16,722 nucleotides of DNA from DASSKO01 sp035690425 (GTDB taxonomy: Bacteria > Actinomycetota > Actinomycetes > Propionibacteriales > Nocardioidaceae): contig DASSKO010000200.1 of assembly GCA_035690425.1 (NCBI GenBank), positions 1 through 16,722 of the forward strand, written 5' to 3'. The notes under the pieces were generated by a model. It saw only the letters and a list, made by a program, of their open reading frames with translations. It ran no database searches and was not told the origin of the DNA. Numbering within the stretch: the stretch's first letter is position 1; the number at the start of each line of letters is the position of its first letter. This document shows positions 8,198 through 16,256 of the stretch, in pieces. The position numbers were made by a program, and so were the translations under genes.

Positions 8198-9544
8198 ATG
8201 GGCCGGCTGTTCGGCACCGACGGGGTGCGTGGGGTTGCCAACGGTGACCTCACCGCCGAGCTCGCCCTCGACCTCGCAGTAGCCGCCGCTCACGTCCTCG
8301 CCGAGGCCGGTGCCTTCGAAGGGCACCGGCCGGTTGCGGTCGTGGGCCGCGATCCGCGTGCCTCGGGCGAGTTCCTCGAGTCGGCCGTGGTGGCGGGGCT
8401 GGCCTCCGCCGGGGTCGACGTACTGCTGCTGGGCGTGCTGCCCACGCCTGCGGTCGCCCACCTCACCGCCCAGCTGCGCGCCGACGTGGGCGTGATGTTG
8501 TCGGCCAGCCACAATCCGATGCCCGACAACGGGATCAAGTTCTTCGCGCGCGGCGGGCACAAGCTCGACGACGAGATCGAGGACGCGGTCGAGCGGCGGA
8601 TGCGCGAACCGTGGCAGCGGCCCACCGGAGCCGGAGTCGGGCGTGTCCGGCACCTGCCCGACGCGGTCGGGTTGTACGTCGACTATGTCACCGCCACGGT
8701 GCAGACGCGCCTCGACGGCCTGCGGGTCGTCGTCGACGGTGCCAACGGTGCCGCGTCGGTCGCCGCACCGGCCGCACTCCGCGCGCTCGGTGCCGAAGTG
8801 TTCGAGGTGGGCTGCGAGCCGGACGGGCTCAACATCAACGACGACTGCGGTTCCACCCACCTCCAGACGCTGCAGGCGGCCGTGGTCGAGCACGGCGCCG
8901 ACGTGGGCATCGCGGTCGACGGTGACGCCGACCGCGTGCTGGCCGCCGACCGCGAGGGCAACCAGGTCGACGGCGACCAGATCCTGGCCGTGCTCGCGCT
9001 GGCCATGCGTGACGCCGGGCTGCTGGTCTCCGACACGGTCGTCGGGACGGTGATGTCCAACCTCGGTTTCGTGCAGGCGATGGGCCGCGAGCACGTACGG
9101 GTGGTGCAGACCAAGGTCGGTGACCGCTACGTGCTGGAATCGATGCGGGCGGGCGGCTACGTGCTCGGCGGCGAGCAGTCCGGCCACGTGATCATGACCC
9201 AGCACGCCACGACGGGCGACGGCGTGCTGGCGGGGCTGCACCTGCTCGCGCGGATGGCCGAGACCGGCAAGCCGCTGGCCGAGCTCGCCGGTGTGATGAC
9301 GCGGCTCCCGCAGGTGCTGGTCAACGTGCCTGGCGTCGACAAGACCCGCAGCGACACCGACCACCGGGTGCAGGCCGCACTGGCCGACGCCGAGACCGAG
9401 CTGGGGGAGTCCGGTCGGGTGCTGCTGCGCCCCTCCGGGACCGAGCCGCTGGTGCGCGTGATGGTGGAGGCGGAGTCCTCTGAGCAGGCAGACGTCGTCG
9501 CCCGCCGGCTGGCCGAGGTCGTCGCCTCGTCCCTCGCCCTGTAG
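8198..9544 (+). CDS. glmM: Phosphoglucosamine mutase
   Basis: Interconverts glucosamine-6-P and glucosamine-1-P, the step after GlmS on the way to UDP-GlcNAc and peptidoglycan. 448 aa, the usual length. N-terminus GRLFGTDGVRG; active-site phosphoserine S104 in SASHNP; Mg2+ loop DGDADR (241-246, with D241, D243, D245); sugar-binding GGEQSGH (324-330); C-terminal phosphate-binding RPSGTEP (411-417). All are intact, so it should be active. The SASHNP and GGEQSGH forms fit GlmM rather than a general phosphoglucomutase. There is no clear Shine-Dalgarno before ATG 8198, suggesting dependence on translation from rpsI 16 bp upstream. Confidence 0.97.
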   Translation: MGRLFGTDGVRGVANGDLTAELALDLAVAAAHVLAEAGAFEGHRPVAVVGRDPRASGEFLESAVVAGLASAGVDVLLLGVLPTPAVAHLTAQLRADVGVMLSASHNPMPDNGIKFFARGGHKLDDEIEDAVERRMREPWQRPTGAGVGRVRHLPDAVGLYVDYVTATVQTRLDGLRVVVDGANGAASVAAPAALRALGAEVFEVGCEPDGLNINDDCGSTHLQTLQAAVVEHGADVGIAVDGDADRVLAADREGNQVDGDQILAVLALAMRDAGLLVSDTVVGTVMSNLGFVQAMGREHVRVVQTKVGDRYVLESMRAGGYVLGGEQSGHVIMTQHATTGDGVLAGLHLLARMAETGKPLAELAGVMTRLPQVLVNVPGVDKTRSDTDHRVQAALADAETELGESGRVLLRPSGTEPLVRVMVEAESSEQADVVARRLAEVVASSLAL

Positions 9545-9584
9545 CCAACGCCCTCTCGCGCCTGACCGCCGCGCCTGCGCCCCG

Positions 9585-9694
9585 TCTTCCTGCAGCTGAC
9601 CGCGCTTCCTGCACCGGCGGCGCCCCCTTTTGTCCGAAAGATCCATACCTCGGGGGGTCACCCGCCGCCGGAAGATCGCCCGGCTGCAGGAAGA
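9585..9694. terminator. Nested inverted repeat between convergent glmM and coaA
   Basis: This gene-free 177-bp gap (9545-9721) holds three nested complementary blocks. The outer block is TCTTCCTGCAGC (9585-9596) with GCTGCAGGAAGA (9683-9694), 12 of 12 paired. The middle block is CCGGCGGCG (9614-9622) with CGCCGCCGG (9663-9671), 9 of 9. The inner block is CCCCC (9623-9627) with five of the six Gs at 9652-9657. A second direct copy of CTTCCTGCA is at 9605-9613. The apical loop has a TTTT run (9628-9631) and a small CTTT/AAAG hairpin (9627-9640). A bidirectional terminator is the simplest reading; a structured RNA or a decayed repeat element are alternatives. Confidence 0.5.
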
Positions 9695-9721
9695 GCCGCG
9701 CGCTGGATCCGGTTGAGAGCC

Positions 9722-10693
9722 CTACAGCTTGCGGACGCGGACCCAGCGCACCGAGTGGTCGGCGTCCTTGCGCAGGACCAGCGCGGCACGCCCGCGGGTG
9801 GGCTGGATGTTGGCCCGCAGATTGGGGCCGTTGATGGTGTCCCAGAGCGTCTCGGCGCTGGCTGTGGCCTCGTCCTGACTCAGGTCGGCATAACGCCGGA
9901 AGTACGACGAGGGATCCAGGAACGCGGTCTCGCGCAGCCGCAGGAACCGCTCGACGTACCAGCGGCGCACATCGGCCGTTGACGCGTCGACGTACACGGA
10001 GAAGTCGAAGAAGTCCGAGATCGCCAGGCCGGTGCGCCCGTCGGCCCGCTGCCCGGCCGGCTGCAGCACGTTCAGGCCCTCGATGAGCACGATGTCGGGG
10101 CGCTTGAGCACGACCCGCTCGTCGGGGAGCACGTCGTAGTGCAGATGGGAGTACACCGGTGCCTCGACCTCGTCCTTGCCCGACTTGACCTCCATCACGA
10201 ACCGCAGCAGCGCCCGCCGGTCGTAGGACTCCGGAAAACCCTTGCGATGCAGAATCCCCTGCCGTGCCAGCTCGGCATTGGGTAGCAGGAAGCCGTCGGT
10301 GGTGACCAGGGCGACGTTGGGGTGCTCGGGCCACCGCGCCAGCAGCTCGCGCATCAGCCGGGCGGTCGTCGACTTGCCCACCGCTACCGAGCCGGCGATG
10401 CCGATCACGAACGGCGTCCGCGGGGGCTGCGGGTGCGACAGGAACTCCTCGGTCGACCGGTGCAGCTCGCCGGCGTGGCTGACGTAGAGACTCAGCAGCC
10501 GGGACAGCGGGAGGTAGACGTCGACGACCTCGGCGAGGTCCAGCTCCTCGCCCAGCCCGCGCAGCCGCTGCACCTCGGCCGAGCTGAGCGGCGAGGACAT
10601 CGAGTCGGCCAGCGCCGCCCACGCCGAGCGGTCGAGCTCGAGGTACGGCGAGGCCACGGCGCCCGGTTTCGGGGGAGGCGGTCCGTGTCCCAT
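9722..10693 (-). CDS. coaA: Type I pantothenate kinase
   Basis: Phosphorylates pantothenate with ATP, the first and usually feedback-regulated step of coenzyme A synthesis. 323 aa from ATG 10693, slightly longer than the roughly 312 aa of the mycobacterial enzyme because of a Pro-rich N-terminus. P-loop GSVAVGKS (101-108, K107); VTTDGF (130-135, D133 corresponding to the catalytic Asp); HRKGFPESYDRRAL; VYSHLHYD; IEGLNVLQ; end VLRKDADHS and RVRKL. These mark the type I (CoaA) family, not CoaX or type II. Start choice is uncertain: ATG 10702 (three residues longer) is equally possible and neither has a good ribosome site; the conserved region begins near residue 16. Divergent from glmS and convergent with glmM. 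Confidence 0.95.
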   Translation of the reverse strand: MGHGPPPPKPGAVASPYLELDRSAWAALADSMSSPLSSAEVQRLRGLGEELDLAEVVDVYLPLSRLLSLYVSHAGELHRSTEEFLSHPQPPRTPFVIGIAGSVAVGKSTTARLMRELLARWPEHPNVALVTTDGFLLPNAELARQGILHRKGFPESYDRRALLRFVMEVKSGKDEVEAPVYSHLHYDVLPDERVVLKRPDIVLIEGLNVLQPAGQRADGRTGLAISDFFDFSVYVDASTADVRRWYVERFLRLRETAFLDPSSYFRRYADLSQDEATASAETLWDTINGPNLRANIQPTRGRAALVLRKDADHSVRWVRVRKL

Positions 10694-10735
10694 GCGAACC
10701 ATTGTGGCTGGCGCGATCTGCGGCCGGCGCCTGGG

Positions 10736-10741
10736 TACGCT
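10736..10741 (+). promoter_or_regulatory. Candidate -10 element for a leaderless glmS transcript
   Basis: TACGCT ends 7 nt before ATG 10749. The glmS N-terminal Cys must follow the initiator Met, which fixes that start. No Shine-Dalgarno is present. Transcription would therefore begin at or next to the start codon. No convincing -35 is seen. Confidence 0.42.
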
Positions 10742-10748
10742 GTGGCCC

Positions 10749-12593
10749 ATGTGCGGAATTGTCGGGTACGTCGGTGAGCAGCAGGCGCTGGGTGTCGTGG
10801 TCGAGGGCCTGCGGCGGCTGGAGTACCGCGGCTACGACTCCGCCGGCGTAGCTGTCGTCAACGGTGGCCGGCTGCACGCCAGCAAGCGTGCCGGCAAGCT
10901 CGCCAACCTCGACAAGGCGCTCGACGAGCGACCGCTGCCCGACGCCACGACCGGCATCGGGCACACCCGATGGGCCACCCACGGCGCCCCCAACGACCGC
11001 AACGCGCACCCGCACCTGGACGGTGCCGGCAAGGTCGCCGTCGTGCACAACGGCATCATCGAGAACTTCGCGGCGCTGCGAGCCGAGCTGGAGGCCGCCG
11101 GTCGCGAGATGGCCTCCGACACCGACACCGAGGTCGTCGCGCACCTGCTCGCGGCCGAGCTCGAGCAAGGTGTCGACCTGACCGCCGCGATGCAGGCGGT
11201 CTGCCGCCGGCTCACCGGTGCCTTCACACTCGTCGCCAACACCGCCGACGACCCGTCACAGGTGGTCGGGGCCCGCCGCAACTCGCCCCTGGTCGTCGGA
11301 CTGGGGGCCGGTGAGAACTTCCTCGCCTCCGACGTCGCGGCCTTCATCGAGCACACCCGGGACGCCCTCGAGCTGGGACAGGACCAGGTGGTCACGATCA
11401 CCCGCTCCGGTGTGCGCATCACCGACTTCGACGGCAACCCGGTCGAAGGTGCGCCCTACTACGTCGACTGGGACCTCTCGGCCGCCGAGAAGGGCGGCTA
11501 CGACTGGTTCATGCGCAAGGAGATCTACGAGCAGCCGCGGGCGGTGGCCGACACGCTGCTGGGCCGGCACACCGAGGCGGGCGCGCTGCAGCTGGACGAG
11601 ATGCGGCTGTCCGACGACGAGCTCCGGGAGATCGACAAGATCATCGTGCTGGCCTGCGGCACCTCCTTCTACGCCGGTCTGGTCGCGAAGTACGCCATCG
11701 AGCACTGGACCCGCACACCGTGCGAGGTCGAGCTGGCCAGTGAGTTCCGCTACCGCGACCCGATCGTCGACCGCACGACGCTGGTGGTCGCGATCAGCCA
11801 GTCCGGGGAGACCATGGACACGCTGATGGCGATCCGCTACGCCCGGCAGCAGCGGGCCCGGGTGCTGGCGATCTGCAACACCAACGGGTCGACGATGCCG
11901 CGCGAGTCCGACGCGGTGATCTACACCCACGCCGGCCCGGAGATCGGAGTCGCCTCGACCAAGGGGTTCCTCACCCAGATCGTGGCCTGCTACCTGCTCG
12001 GCCTCTACCTGGCCCAGGTGCGCGGCACCAAGTACGGCGACGAGGTCGCGGCGATCATGGCGCAGCTGGAGGCGATCCCGGCGGCGCTGCAACGGCTGCT
12101 CGACAGGATCGTGCCGGTGGAGGAGCTGGCCCGCGAGCTGTCCACGTCGCGGTCGGTGCTGTTCCTCGGCCGGCACGCCGGCTATCCGGTCGCGCTCGAG
12201 GGTGCGCTCAAGCTCAAGGAGCTGGCCTACATCCACGCCGAGGGCTTCGCCGCCGGTGAGCTCAAGCACGGCCCGATCGCGCTGATGGAGCCCGGCCTGC
12301 CGGTGTTCGTGGTAGTGCCGCCGCAGGGGCGCGACATGTTGCACGACAAGATCGTCAGCAACATCCAGGAGATCCGTGCCCGGGGCGCGCGCACCATCGT
12401 GCTCGCCGAGGAGGGTGACGAGACCGTCGTGCCCTACGCCGACGACCTGGTGCGGTTGCCGAAGGTGCCGACCTTGATGCAGCCGCTGGTAGCCACGGTG
12501 CCGTTGCAGGTGTTCGCGTGCGAGCTGGCCACCGCGCTCGGCCACGACGTCGACCAGCCGCGCAACCTCGCCAAGTCGGTCACGGTCGAGTGA
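10749..12593 (+). CDS. glmS: Glutamine--fructose-6-phosphate aminotransferase (isomerizing)
   Basis: Makes glucosamine-6-P from fructose-6-P and glutamine, the first committed step of amino-sugar synthesis; cytoplasmic. 614 aa, the usual size. The class II glutaminase domain (1 to about 240) begins MCGIVGYVG, with C2 the nucleophile after Met removal, and has GHTRWATHG (71-79) and HNGIIENF (100-107). Two SIS sugar-isomerase domains follow: ACGTSFYAG near 301 and SQSGETMDT near 350, then LGRHAGYPVALEGALKLKE near 473-490 and ELKHGPIAL. The C-terminus DQPRNLAKSVTVE contains K609, matching the Lys that forms the Schiff base with fructose-6-P. Start 10749 is fixed by C2. acpS follows after 4 bp. 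I see no glmS ribozyme-like leader, and the 56-bp upstream gap leaves no room for one. Confidence 0.98.
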   Translation: MCGIVGYVGEQQALGVVVEGLRRLEYRGYDSAGVAVVNGGRLHASKRAGKLANLDKALDERPLPDATTGIGHTRWATHGAPNDRNAHPHLDGAGKVAVVHNGIIENFAALRAELEAAGREMASDTDTEVVAHLLAAELEQGVDLTAAMQAVCRRLTGAFTLVANTADDPSQVVGARRNSPLVVGLGAGENFLASDVAAFIEHTRDALELGQDQVVTITRSGVRITDFDGNPVEGAPYYVDWDLSAAEKGGYDWFMRKEIYEQPRAVADTLLGRHTEAGALQLDEMRLSDDELREIDKIIVLACGTSFYAGLVAKYAIEHWTRTPCEVELASEFRYRDPIVDRTTLVVAISQSGETMDTLMAIRYARQQRARVLAICNTNGSTMPRESDAVIYTHAGPEIGVASTKGFLTQIVACYLLGLYLAQVRGTKYGDEVAAIMAQLEAIPAALQRLLDRIVPVEELARELSTSRSVLFLGRHAGYPVALEGALKLKELAYIHAEGFAAGELKHGPIALMEPGLPVFVVVPPQGRDMLHDKIVSNIQEIRARGARTIVLAEEGDETVVPYADDLVRLPKVPTLMQPLVATVPLQVFACELATALGHDVDQPRNLAKSVTVE

Positions 12594-12597
12594 TCGG

Positions 12598-12948
12598 ATG
12601 ATCGTGGGGGTCGGCATCGACGTCGTCGACGTCGCCCGCTTCGAGCAGACGCTGGAGCGCACACCGGGACTGCGTCCCCGGCTGTTCACCGCGCACGAGG
12701 CCGAACGGTCGCCCGCGTCGCTGGCCGCCCGGTTCGCGGCCAAGGAGGCGCTGGCCAAGGCGCTGGGAGCTCCGGGCGGGCTGCACTGGGTCGACGCCGA
12801 GGTCCGCACGGACGCCTCGGGCCGCCCCGCACTGCGCATGACCGGCTCGGTCGGCTCTCTCGCCGCGTCCCTGGGCGTGGAGTCGGTGCACGTGTCGCTG
12901 TCGCACGACGCCGGCATCGCCTCGGCCGTCGTGGTGCTGGAGACCTAG
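12598..12948 (+). CDS. acpS: Holo-[acyl-carrier-protein] synthase
   Basis: Transfers 4'-phosphopantetheine from CoA to a serine of acyl carrier protein, activating fatty-acid synthesis. 116 aa, a little short. VGIDVVDVARF (5-15) holds metal ligand D8; RLFTAHE (28-34); SLAARFAAKEALAKALG (41-57) holds E50; VHVSLSHDAGIASAVVV (97-113) is the C-terminal strand and helix signature. The segment between the LFT block and the SLAARFAAKE block is only a few residues, shorter than I recall for homologues. Starts 4 bp after glmS; nnr begins directly after its stop codon, so the three are almost certainly one transcript. Confidence 0.95.
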   Translation: MIVGVGIDVVDVARFEQTLERTPGLRPRLFTAHEAERSPASLAARFAAKEALAKALGAPGGLHWVDAEVRTDASGRPALRMTGSVGSLAASLGVESVHVSLSHDAGIASAVVVLET

Positions 12949-14319
12949 ATGCGATACGCACACACCGTCGAGCAGGTGCGGGCCGCGGAGGTGGCGCTGC
13001 TGGCGGAACTGCCCGACGGCACGCTGATGCGGCGCGCCGCGGCCGGCCTGGCCGCCGCCTGCCTGGACTTCCTCGGCCACGGGTACGGCGCTCGGGTGGG
13101 CATGCTGGTCGGTGCCGGCGACAACGGCGGCGATGCGTTGTTCGCCGGCGCGCTGCTCGCCCGGCGCGGGGCACGGGTCGAGGCGGTGCTGCTGTCCGAG
13201 CACGTGCACGGGGCCGGAGCAGCGGCGTTGCGCGCCGCCGGGGGCAGCGCGGTGCCACGTCTGGGCCGGTGCGACCTGGTCGTCGACGGCATCGTCGGGA
13301 TCGGCGGCCGGCCCGGGTTGCGCCCCGATGCGGTGTCCGCGCTGGACGCCGTGGCGGGGACGCCGATCGTGGCCGTGGACGTGCCGAGCGGCATCGACGT
13401 CGACACCGGCGAGGCCCCGGATCCGCACGTGCGCGCCGACCTCACGGTGACCTTCGGCACGCACAAGGTCGCCCTGCTGGTGGGGCCGGCGACGTCCGCC
13501 GCCGGGGCGGTGCACCTGGTCGACATCGGGCTCACGCTGCCCGCGCCGGTCGTCGAGTCGTTGCAGGCATCCGACGTGGCCTCCCTCCTGCCCGTGCCGG
13601 TGCCCGGCGACGACAAGTACCGCCGGGGCGTCGTCGGTGTCGATGCGGGCTCCGCCGGCTACCCCGGGGCGGCGGTGCTCGCGGTGAGCGGCGCGCTGGC
13701 CGGTTTCGCCGGCATGGTGCGCTTCGCCGGGGCCGAGGAAACCGCGCGGGGAGTGCGGTCCGCGCATCCGGAAGTGGTCGGACCCGGCCGGGTGCAGTCC
13801 TGGGTCGTCGGTCCCGGCAGCGGTGACCGGGCCGGTGAGCGGCTGGAGGCAGCATGCCGCGACGGCGTGCCGGTGCTGGTCGACGCCGACGCGCTGGCAG
13901 GCGTCCACGGGCCGCTGGGAGCACCGGCCCTGCTCACCCCGCACGCCGGTGAACTGGCGCGGATGCTCGGAGTCGACCGGGGCGAGATCGAGGCGGCGCC
14001 GCTGCGACACGCCCGGCGGGCCGCCGAGCGGTTCGACGCCACGGTGCTGCTCAAGGGCGACCGCACGCTGGTCGTCGACCCGTCCGGCCGGGTGCGGGTC
14101 AACACCACCGGGGTGCCGTGGCTGGCCACGGCCGGTGCCGGCGACGTGCTCTCCGGCCTGTGCGGTTCGCTGCTCGCCGCCGGCCTGTCGGCCCTCGACG
14201 CCGGCAGCGTCGGCGCCTGGCTGCACGGCGCGGCCGCTGCCCGTGCGTCCTCGGGTGGGCCGATCACGGCCGGCGACGTCGCCTCCGCCGTACCCGCCGT
14301 CGTGGCGTCACTGCGCTGA
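12949..14319 (+). CDS. nnr: Bifunctional NAD(P)H-hydrate epimerase / ADP-dependent dehydratase
   Basis: Repairs hydrated NADH and NADPH: the N-terminal half epimerises R- and S-hydrates, and the C-terminal half dehydrates the S form using ADP. 456 aa. The YjeF_N epimerase domain (1 to about 205) has GAGDNGGDALFAG (55-67), DVPSGIDVDTG (144-154) and FGTHK (169-173). The ribokinase-like C-terminal domain (about 220-456) has KYRRGVVGV, VVGPGSG (286-292), LVDADAL (310-316), TPHAGELARML (330-340), LLKGDRT and the anion-hole/catalytic TAGAGDVLSG (394-403, D399). Both domains look complete. Start ATG 12949 abuts the acpS stop, with GGAG at 12939-12942 as ribosome site. Last gene of the glmS-acpS-nnr unit. 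Confidence 0.95.
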   Translation: MRYAHTVEQVRAAEVALLAELPDGTLMRRAAAGLAAACLDFLGHGYGARVGMLVGAGDNGGDALFAGALLARRGARVEAVLLSEHVHGAGAAALRAAGGSAVPRLGRCDLVVDGIVGIGGRPGLRPDAVSALDAVAGTPIVAVDVPSGIDVDTGEAPDPHVRADLTVTFGTHKVALLVGPATSAAGAVHLVDIGLTLPAPVVESLQASDVASLLPVPVPGDDKYRRGVVGVDAGSAGYPGAAVLAVSGALAGFAGMVRFAGAEETARGVRSAHPEVVGPGRVQSWVVGPGSGDRAGERLEAACRDGVPVLVDADALAGVHGPLGAPALLTPHAGELARMLGVDRGEIEAAPLRHARRAAERFDATVLLKGDRTLVVDPSGRVRVNTTGVPWLATAGAGDVLSGLCGSLLAAGLSALDAGSVGAWLHGAAAARASSGGPITAGDVASAVPAVVASLR

Positions 14320-14421
14320 CCCAAGAGGCTGTTCACGGTCGAGAGCGAGTGGCGTGACCGCAGGCCCCTCAATGGTGTTGTCGGCGAGCTGGCCGAGAGA
14401 CGGCCTCGATTGCGCGAGTGA

Positions 14422-14459
14422 TATCGCGATAGGGGACGGATTGCGGGCAGCCCGCGATC
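14422..14459. promoter_or_regulatory. Two adjacent palindromes, possible operator
   Basis: TATCGCGATA (14422-14431) is a perfect 10-bp palindrome. Seven bases later GATTGCGGGC (14439-14448) faces GCCCGCGATC (14450-14459) across one base, 9 of 10 paired and the tenth a G-U in RNA. GATTGCG also occurs at 14408. Paired symmetric sites upstream of a promoter suggest regulator binding, but the longer one could equally be an RNA hairpin. Confidence 0.35.
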
Positions 14460-14501
14460 GGGTGGTGGCGCTGCGCTGGAATCGTTGATCGGGCACACTC
14501 G

Positions 14502-14531
14502 GTGTCATGGCGTGGGCCACGGCAGTACTCT
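14502..14531 (+). promoter_or_regulatory. Candidate promoter for the LCP-alr unit
   Basis: GTGTCA (14502-14507), an 18-bp spacer and TACTCT (14526-14531) match 4 of 6 bases of each consensus hexamer. It would give a leader of about 185 nt before ATG 14723. Confidence 0.35.
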
Positions 14532-14722
14532 GGTCCAGACGCCGTTCCATCGTGGTCGACCCGGAAGTGCGGACCGCCTGCTGACCGGCCACGGCCATGG
14601 CATGGCGGCCGGCGCGCTGGTCCAGTTCGTGCTGCTGGTCACCGCCGGTTATCCTGAGTGGCTGGCACACCCTTCGGCGACGTGGGCGTTCGCAACGTCC
14701 GTCGCCCCACCAGGATGAGGCG

Positions 14723-16252
14723 ATGACCGAGACTGCTGCCCAACGCAACCAGCGCAACGCGGCGCGCTCCCAGTCCGGGCGCTCCCGTCGCGCTGACCTG
14801 CGCCGTGCGCAGGGCCTGCCGGGCACGCTCGGGATCACGGCGCTCAGCGCCGTGCTGCCGGGTAGCGGGTTCATCTTCGCCGGTCGTCGCACGCTCGGCC
14901 TGCTGGTGCTGCTGCCGACCCTGCTGGTGGCGGTGCTCGGTGGCTGGTACGCCGCCACCCATGTCCGGAGCCTTTTGCGGACCGCCGTCGACCCGGACCG
15001 GCTCACCATCCTGTCGGTGGCGTTGATCACGCTGCTGGTGGCCTGGGTGGCGGTCGTGGTCGCGACCTACCGGATGGTGCGGCCGCTGCAACGGCCGCGC
15101 TGGCACAACTATGTCGGAGCAGCCTTCGTCGTCGTGCTGTGCCTGCTGGTGTCGGCGCCGCTCGCAGTCGGCGCGCGCTACTCGATGGTGCAGGCGGACC
15201 TGGTCAACTCGGTCTTCCAGCAGCACACGCACAGCGCCACCCGGCCCACCGTCACGGCGGCCGACCCGTGGGGGGACCAGGAACGCGTCAACGTGCTGTT
15301 GCTCGGCGGTGACGGTGGTGTCAACCGGATGGGCATCCGCACCGACACCGTGATCGTCGCCAGCATGGACGTCGACACCGGCGAGACGGTGCTGTTCAGC
15401 CTGCCGCGCAACCTGATGAACGTGCCGTTCCCCGAGGACTCGCCGTTGCACAAGTTGTACCCCCACGGGTTCAGCGGCGACGGACCTGATGCGGAGTACA
15501 TGCTCAACGCGATCTACCGCAACGTGCCGGCTATGCACCCCGGTGTGCTGGGGCGGACCGACAACCCGGGGGCTGACGCGCTCAAACTCGGTGTGAGCGC
15601 TGCGCTGGGCATCGACGTCGACTACTACCTGCTGGTCAACCTCGCCGGCTTCGAGCAGATCGTCGACGCCATGGGCGGGGTGACGGTCAACATCAACGAG
15701 CCGATCCCGATCGGCGGCAACACCGACCTCGGGATCGAGCCCAAGGACTACCTCGAGCCGGGGCCCGACCAGCATCTCAACGGCTTCGAGGCGCTGTGGT
15801 TCGCCCGCGGCCGCTACGGCTCCGACGACTACGAGCGGATGGAACGACAGCGCTGCATGATCGACGCCATCGTCGACAAGGCCGAGCCGGTCAACCTGCT
15901 GCGCCGCTACCAGGAGCTCGCCAAAGCCGGCAAGGAGATCCTGCGCACCGACATCCCGCAGGACCTGCTGCCCGCTTTCGTCGACCTGCTGCTGAAGGTC
16001 AAGGACCAGGAGCTGGAGTCTGTCGTCTTCCGCTCCTCGGAGCAGTTCACCCCGGGTGACCCCGACTACGACTGGGTCCATGCCACGGTGCAGGAAGCGA
16101 TCGACCCACCAGAGCCGACGCACGCCCAGCCGGCAAGTCACGACTCGACCACACCGGAGCAGGCCACACTGCAGCCGGCCGCGGGCGCTGGGACGTCGCC
16201 CGACCAGGCCGTCGAGGCCGCGGACTCCTGCGCGTACGACCCGGTGGAGTGA
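14723..16252 (+). CDS. LytR-CpsA-Psr (LCP) family membrane protein
   Basis: LCP proteins transfer lipid-linked glycopolymers (teichoic acid or arabinogalactan-like chains) onto peptidoglycan outside the membrane. 509 aa. A basic cytoplasmic N-terminus (1-30) is followed by hydrophobic helices at about 58-77, 95-115 and 130-150, with a possible fourth at 34-52, more than the single anchor of many LCP proteins. The extracellular catalytic domain begins near 188 (VNVLLLGGDGG). It has GIRTDTVIVAS (204-214), VLFSLPRN (223-230, R229 being a conserved polyprenyl-phosphate contact) and WFARGRYGSDDYERMERQR (359-377), the Arg-rich family motif. The tail from 461 is Pro/Ala/Thr rich and probably disordered. 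Start ATG 14723 has AGGA (14712-14715) 7 nt upstream. alr starts 4 bp after its stop. Confidence 0.93.
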   Translation: MTETAAQRNQRNAARSQSGRSRRADLRRAQGLPGTLGITALSAVLPGSGFIFAGRRTLGLLVLLPTLLVAVLGGWYAATHVRSLLRTAVDPDRLTILSVALITLLVAWVAVVVATYRMVRPLQRPRWHNYVGAAFVVVLCLLVSAPLAVGARYSMVQADLVNSVFQQHTHSATRPTVTAADPWGDQERVNVLLLGGDGGVNRMGIRTDTVIVASMDVDTGETVLFSLPRNLMNVPFPEDSPLHKLYPHGFSGDGPDAEYMLNAIYRNVPAMHPGVLGRTDNPGADALKLGVSAALGIDVDYYLLVNLAGFEQIVDAMGGVTVNINEPIPIGGNTDLGIEPKDYLEPGPDQHLNGFEALWFARGRYGSDDYERMERQRCMIDAIVDKAEPVNLLRRYQELAKAGKEILRTDIPQDLLPAFVDLLLKVKDQELESVVFRSSEQFTPGDPDYDWVHATVQEAIDPPEPTHAQPASHDSTTPEQATLQPAAGAGTSPDQAVEAADSCAYDPVE

Positions 16253-16256
16253 GGCC

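Larger units (their letters stand above)
14320..14722. other. 403-bp intergenic region upstream of the LCP gene
   Basis: No convincing gene. Open frames crossing it (for example 14485-14718, from a TTG) have no ribosome site, no recognisable domain and poor codon pattern. It holds a palindrome pair (14422-14459), a candidate promoter (14502-14531) and a further TATCCT (14650-14655) without a good -35. No strong terminator for nnr is visible at its left end. Confidence 0.6.

Noticed and set aside
8099..9661. 520-codon minus-strand open frame opposite glmM
   Set aside because: High-GC antisense shadow; low-complexity His/Gly/Arg/Val translation, while glmM is complete on the plus strand.
10703..10750. 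coaA start at ATG 10750 on the minus strand
   Set aside because: Would overlap the glmS start codon and add an Arg/Pro-rich stretch not seen in the family.
9321..11168. 615-codon minus-strand open frame across coaA and the start of glmS
   Set aside because: Runs in a different frame from coaA on the same strand and antisense to glmM and glmS; the product is Arg/Ala/Gly-rich without domains.
11256..12917. 553-codon minus-strand open frame opposite glmS and acpS
   Set aside because: Antisense shadow caused by stop-codon scarcity in high-GC DNA.
14485..14718. 77-codon plus-strand open frame in the nnr-LCP gap
   Set aside because: TTG start without ribosome site, no domain, and it overlaps candidate promoter elements.
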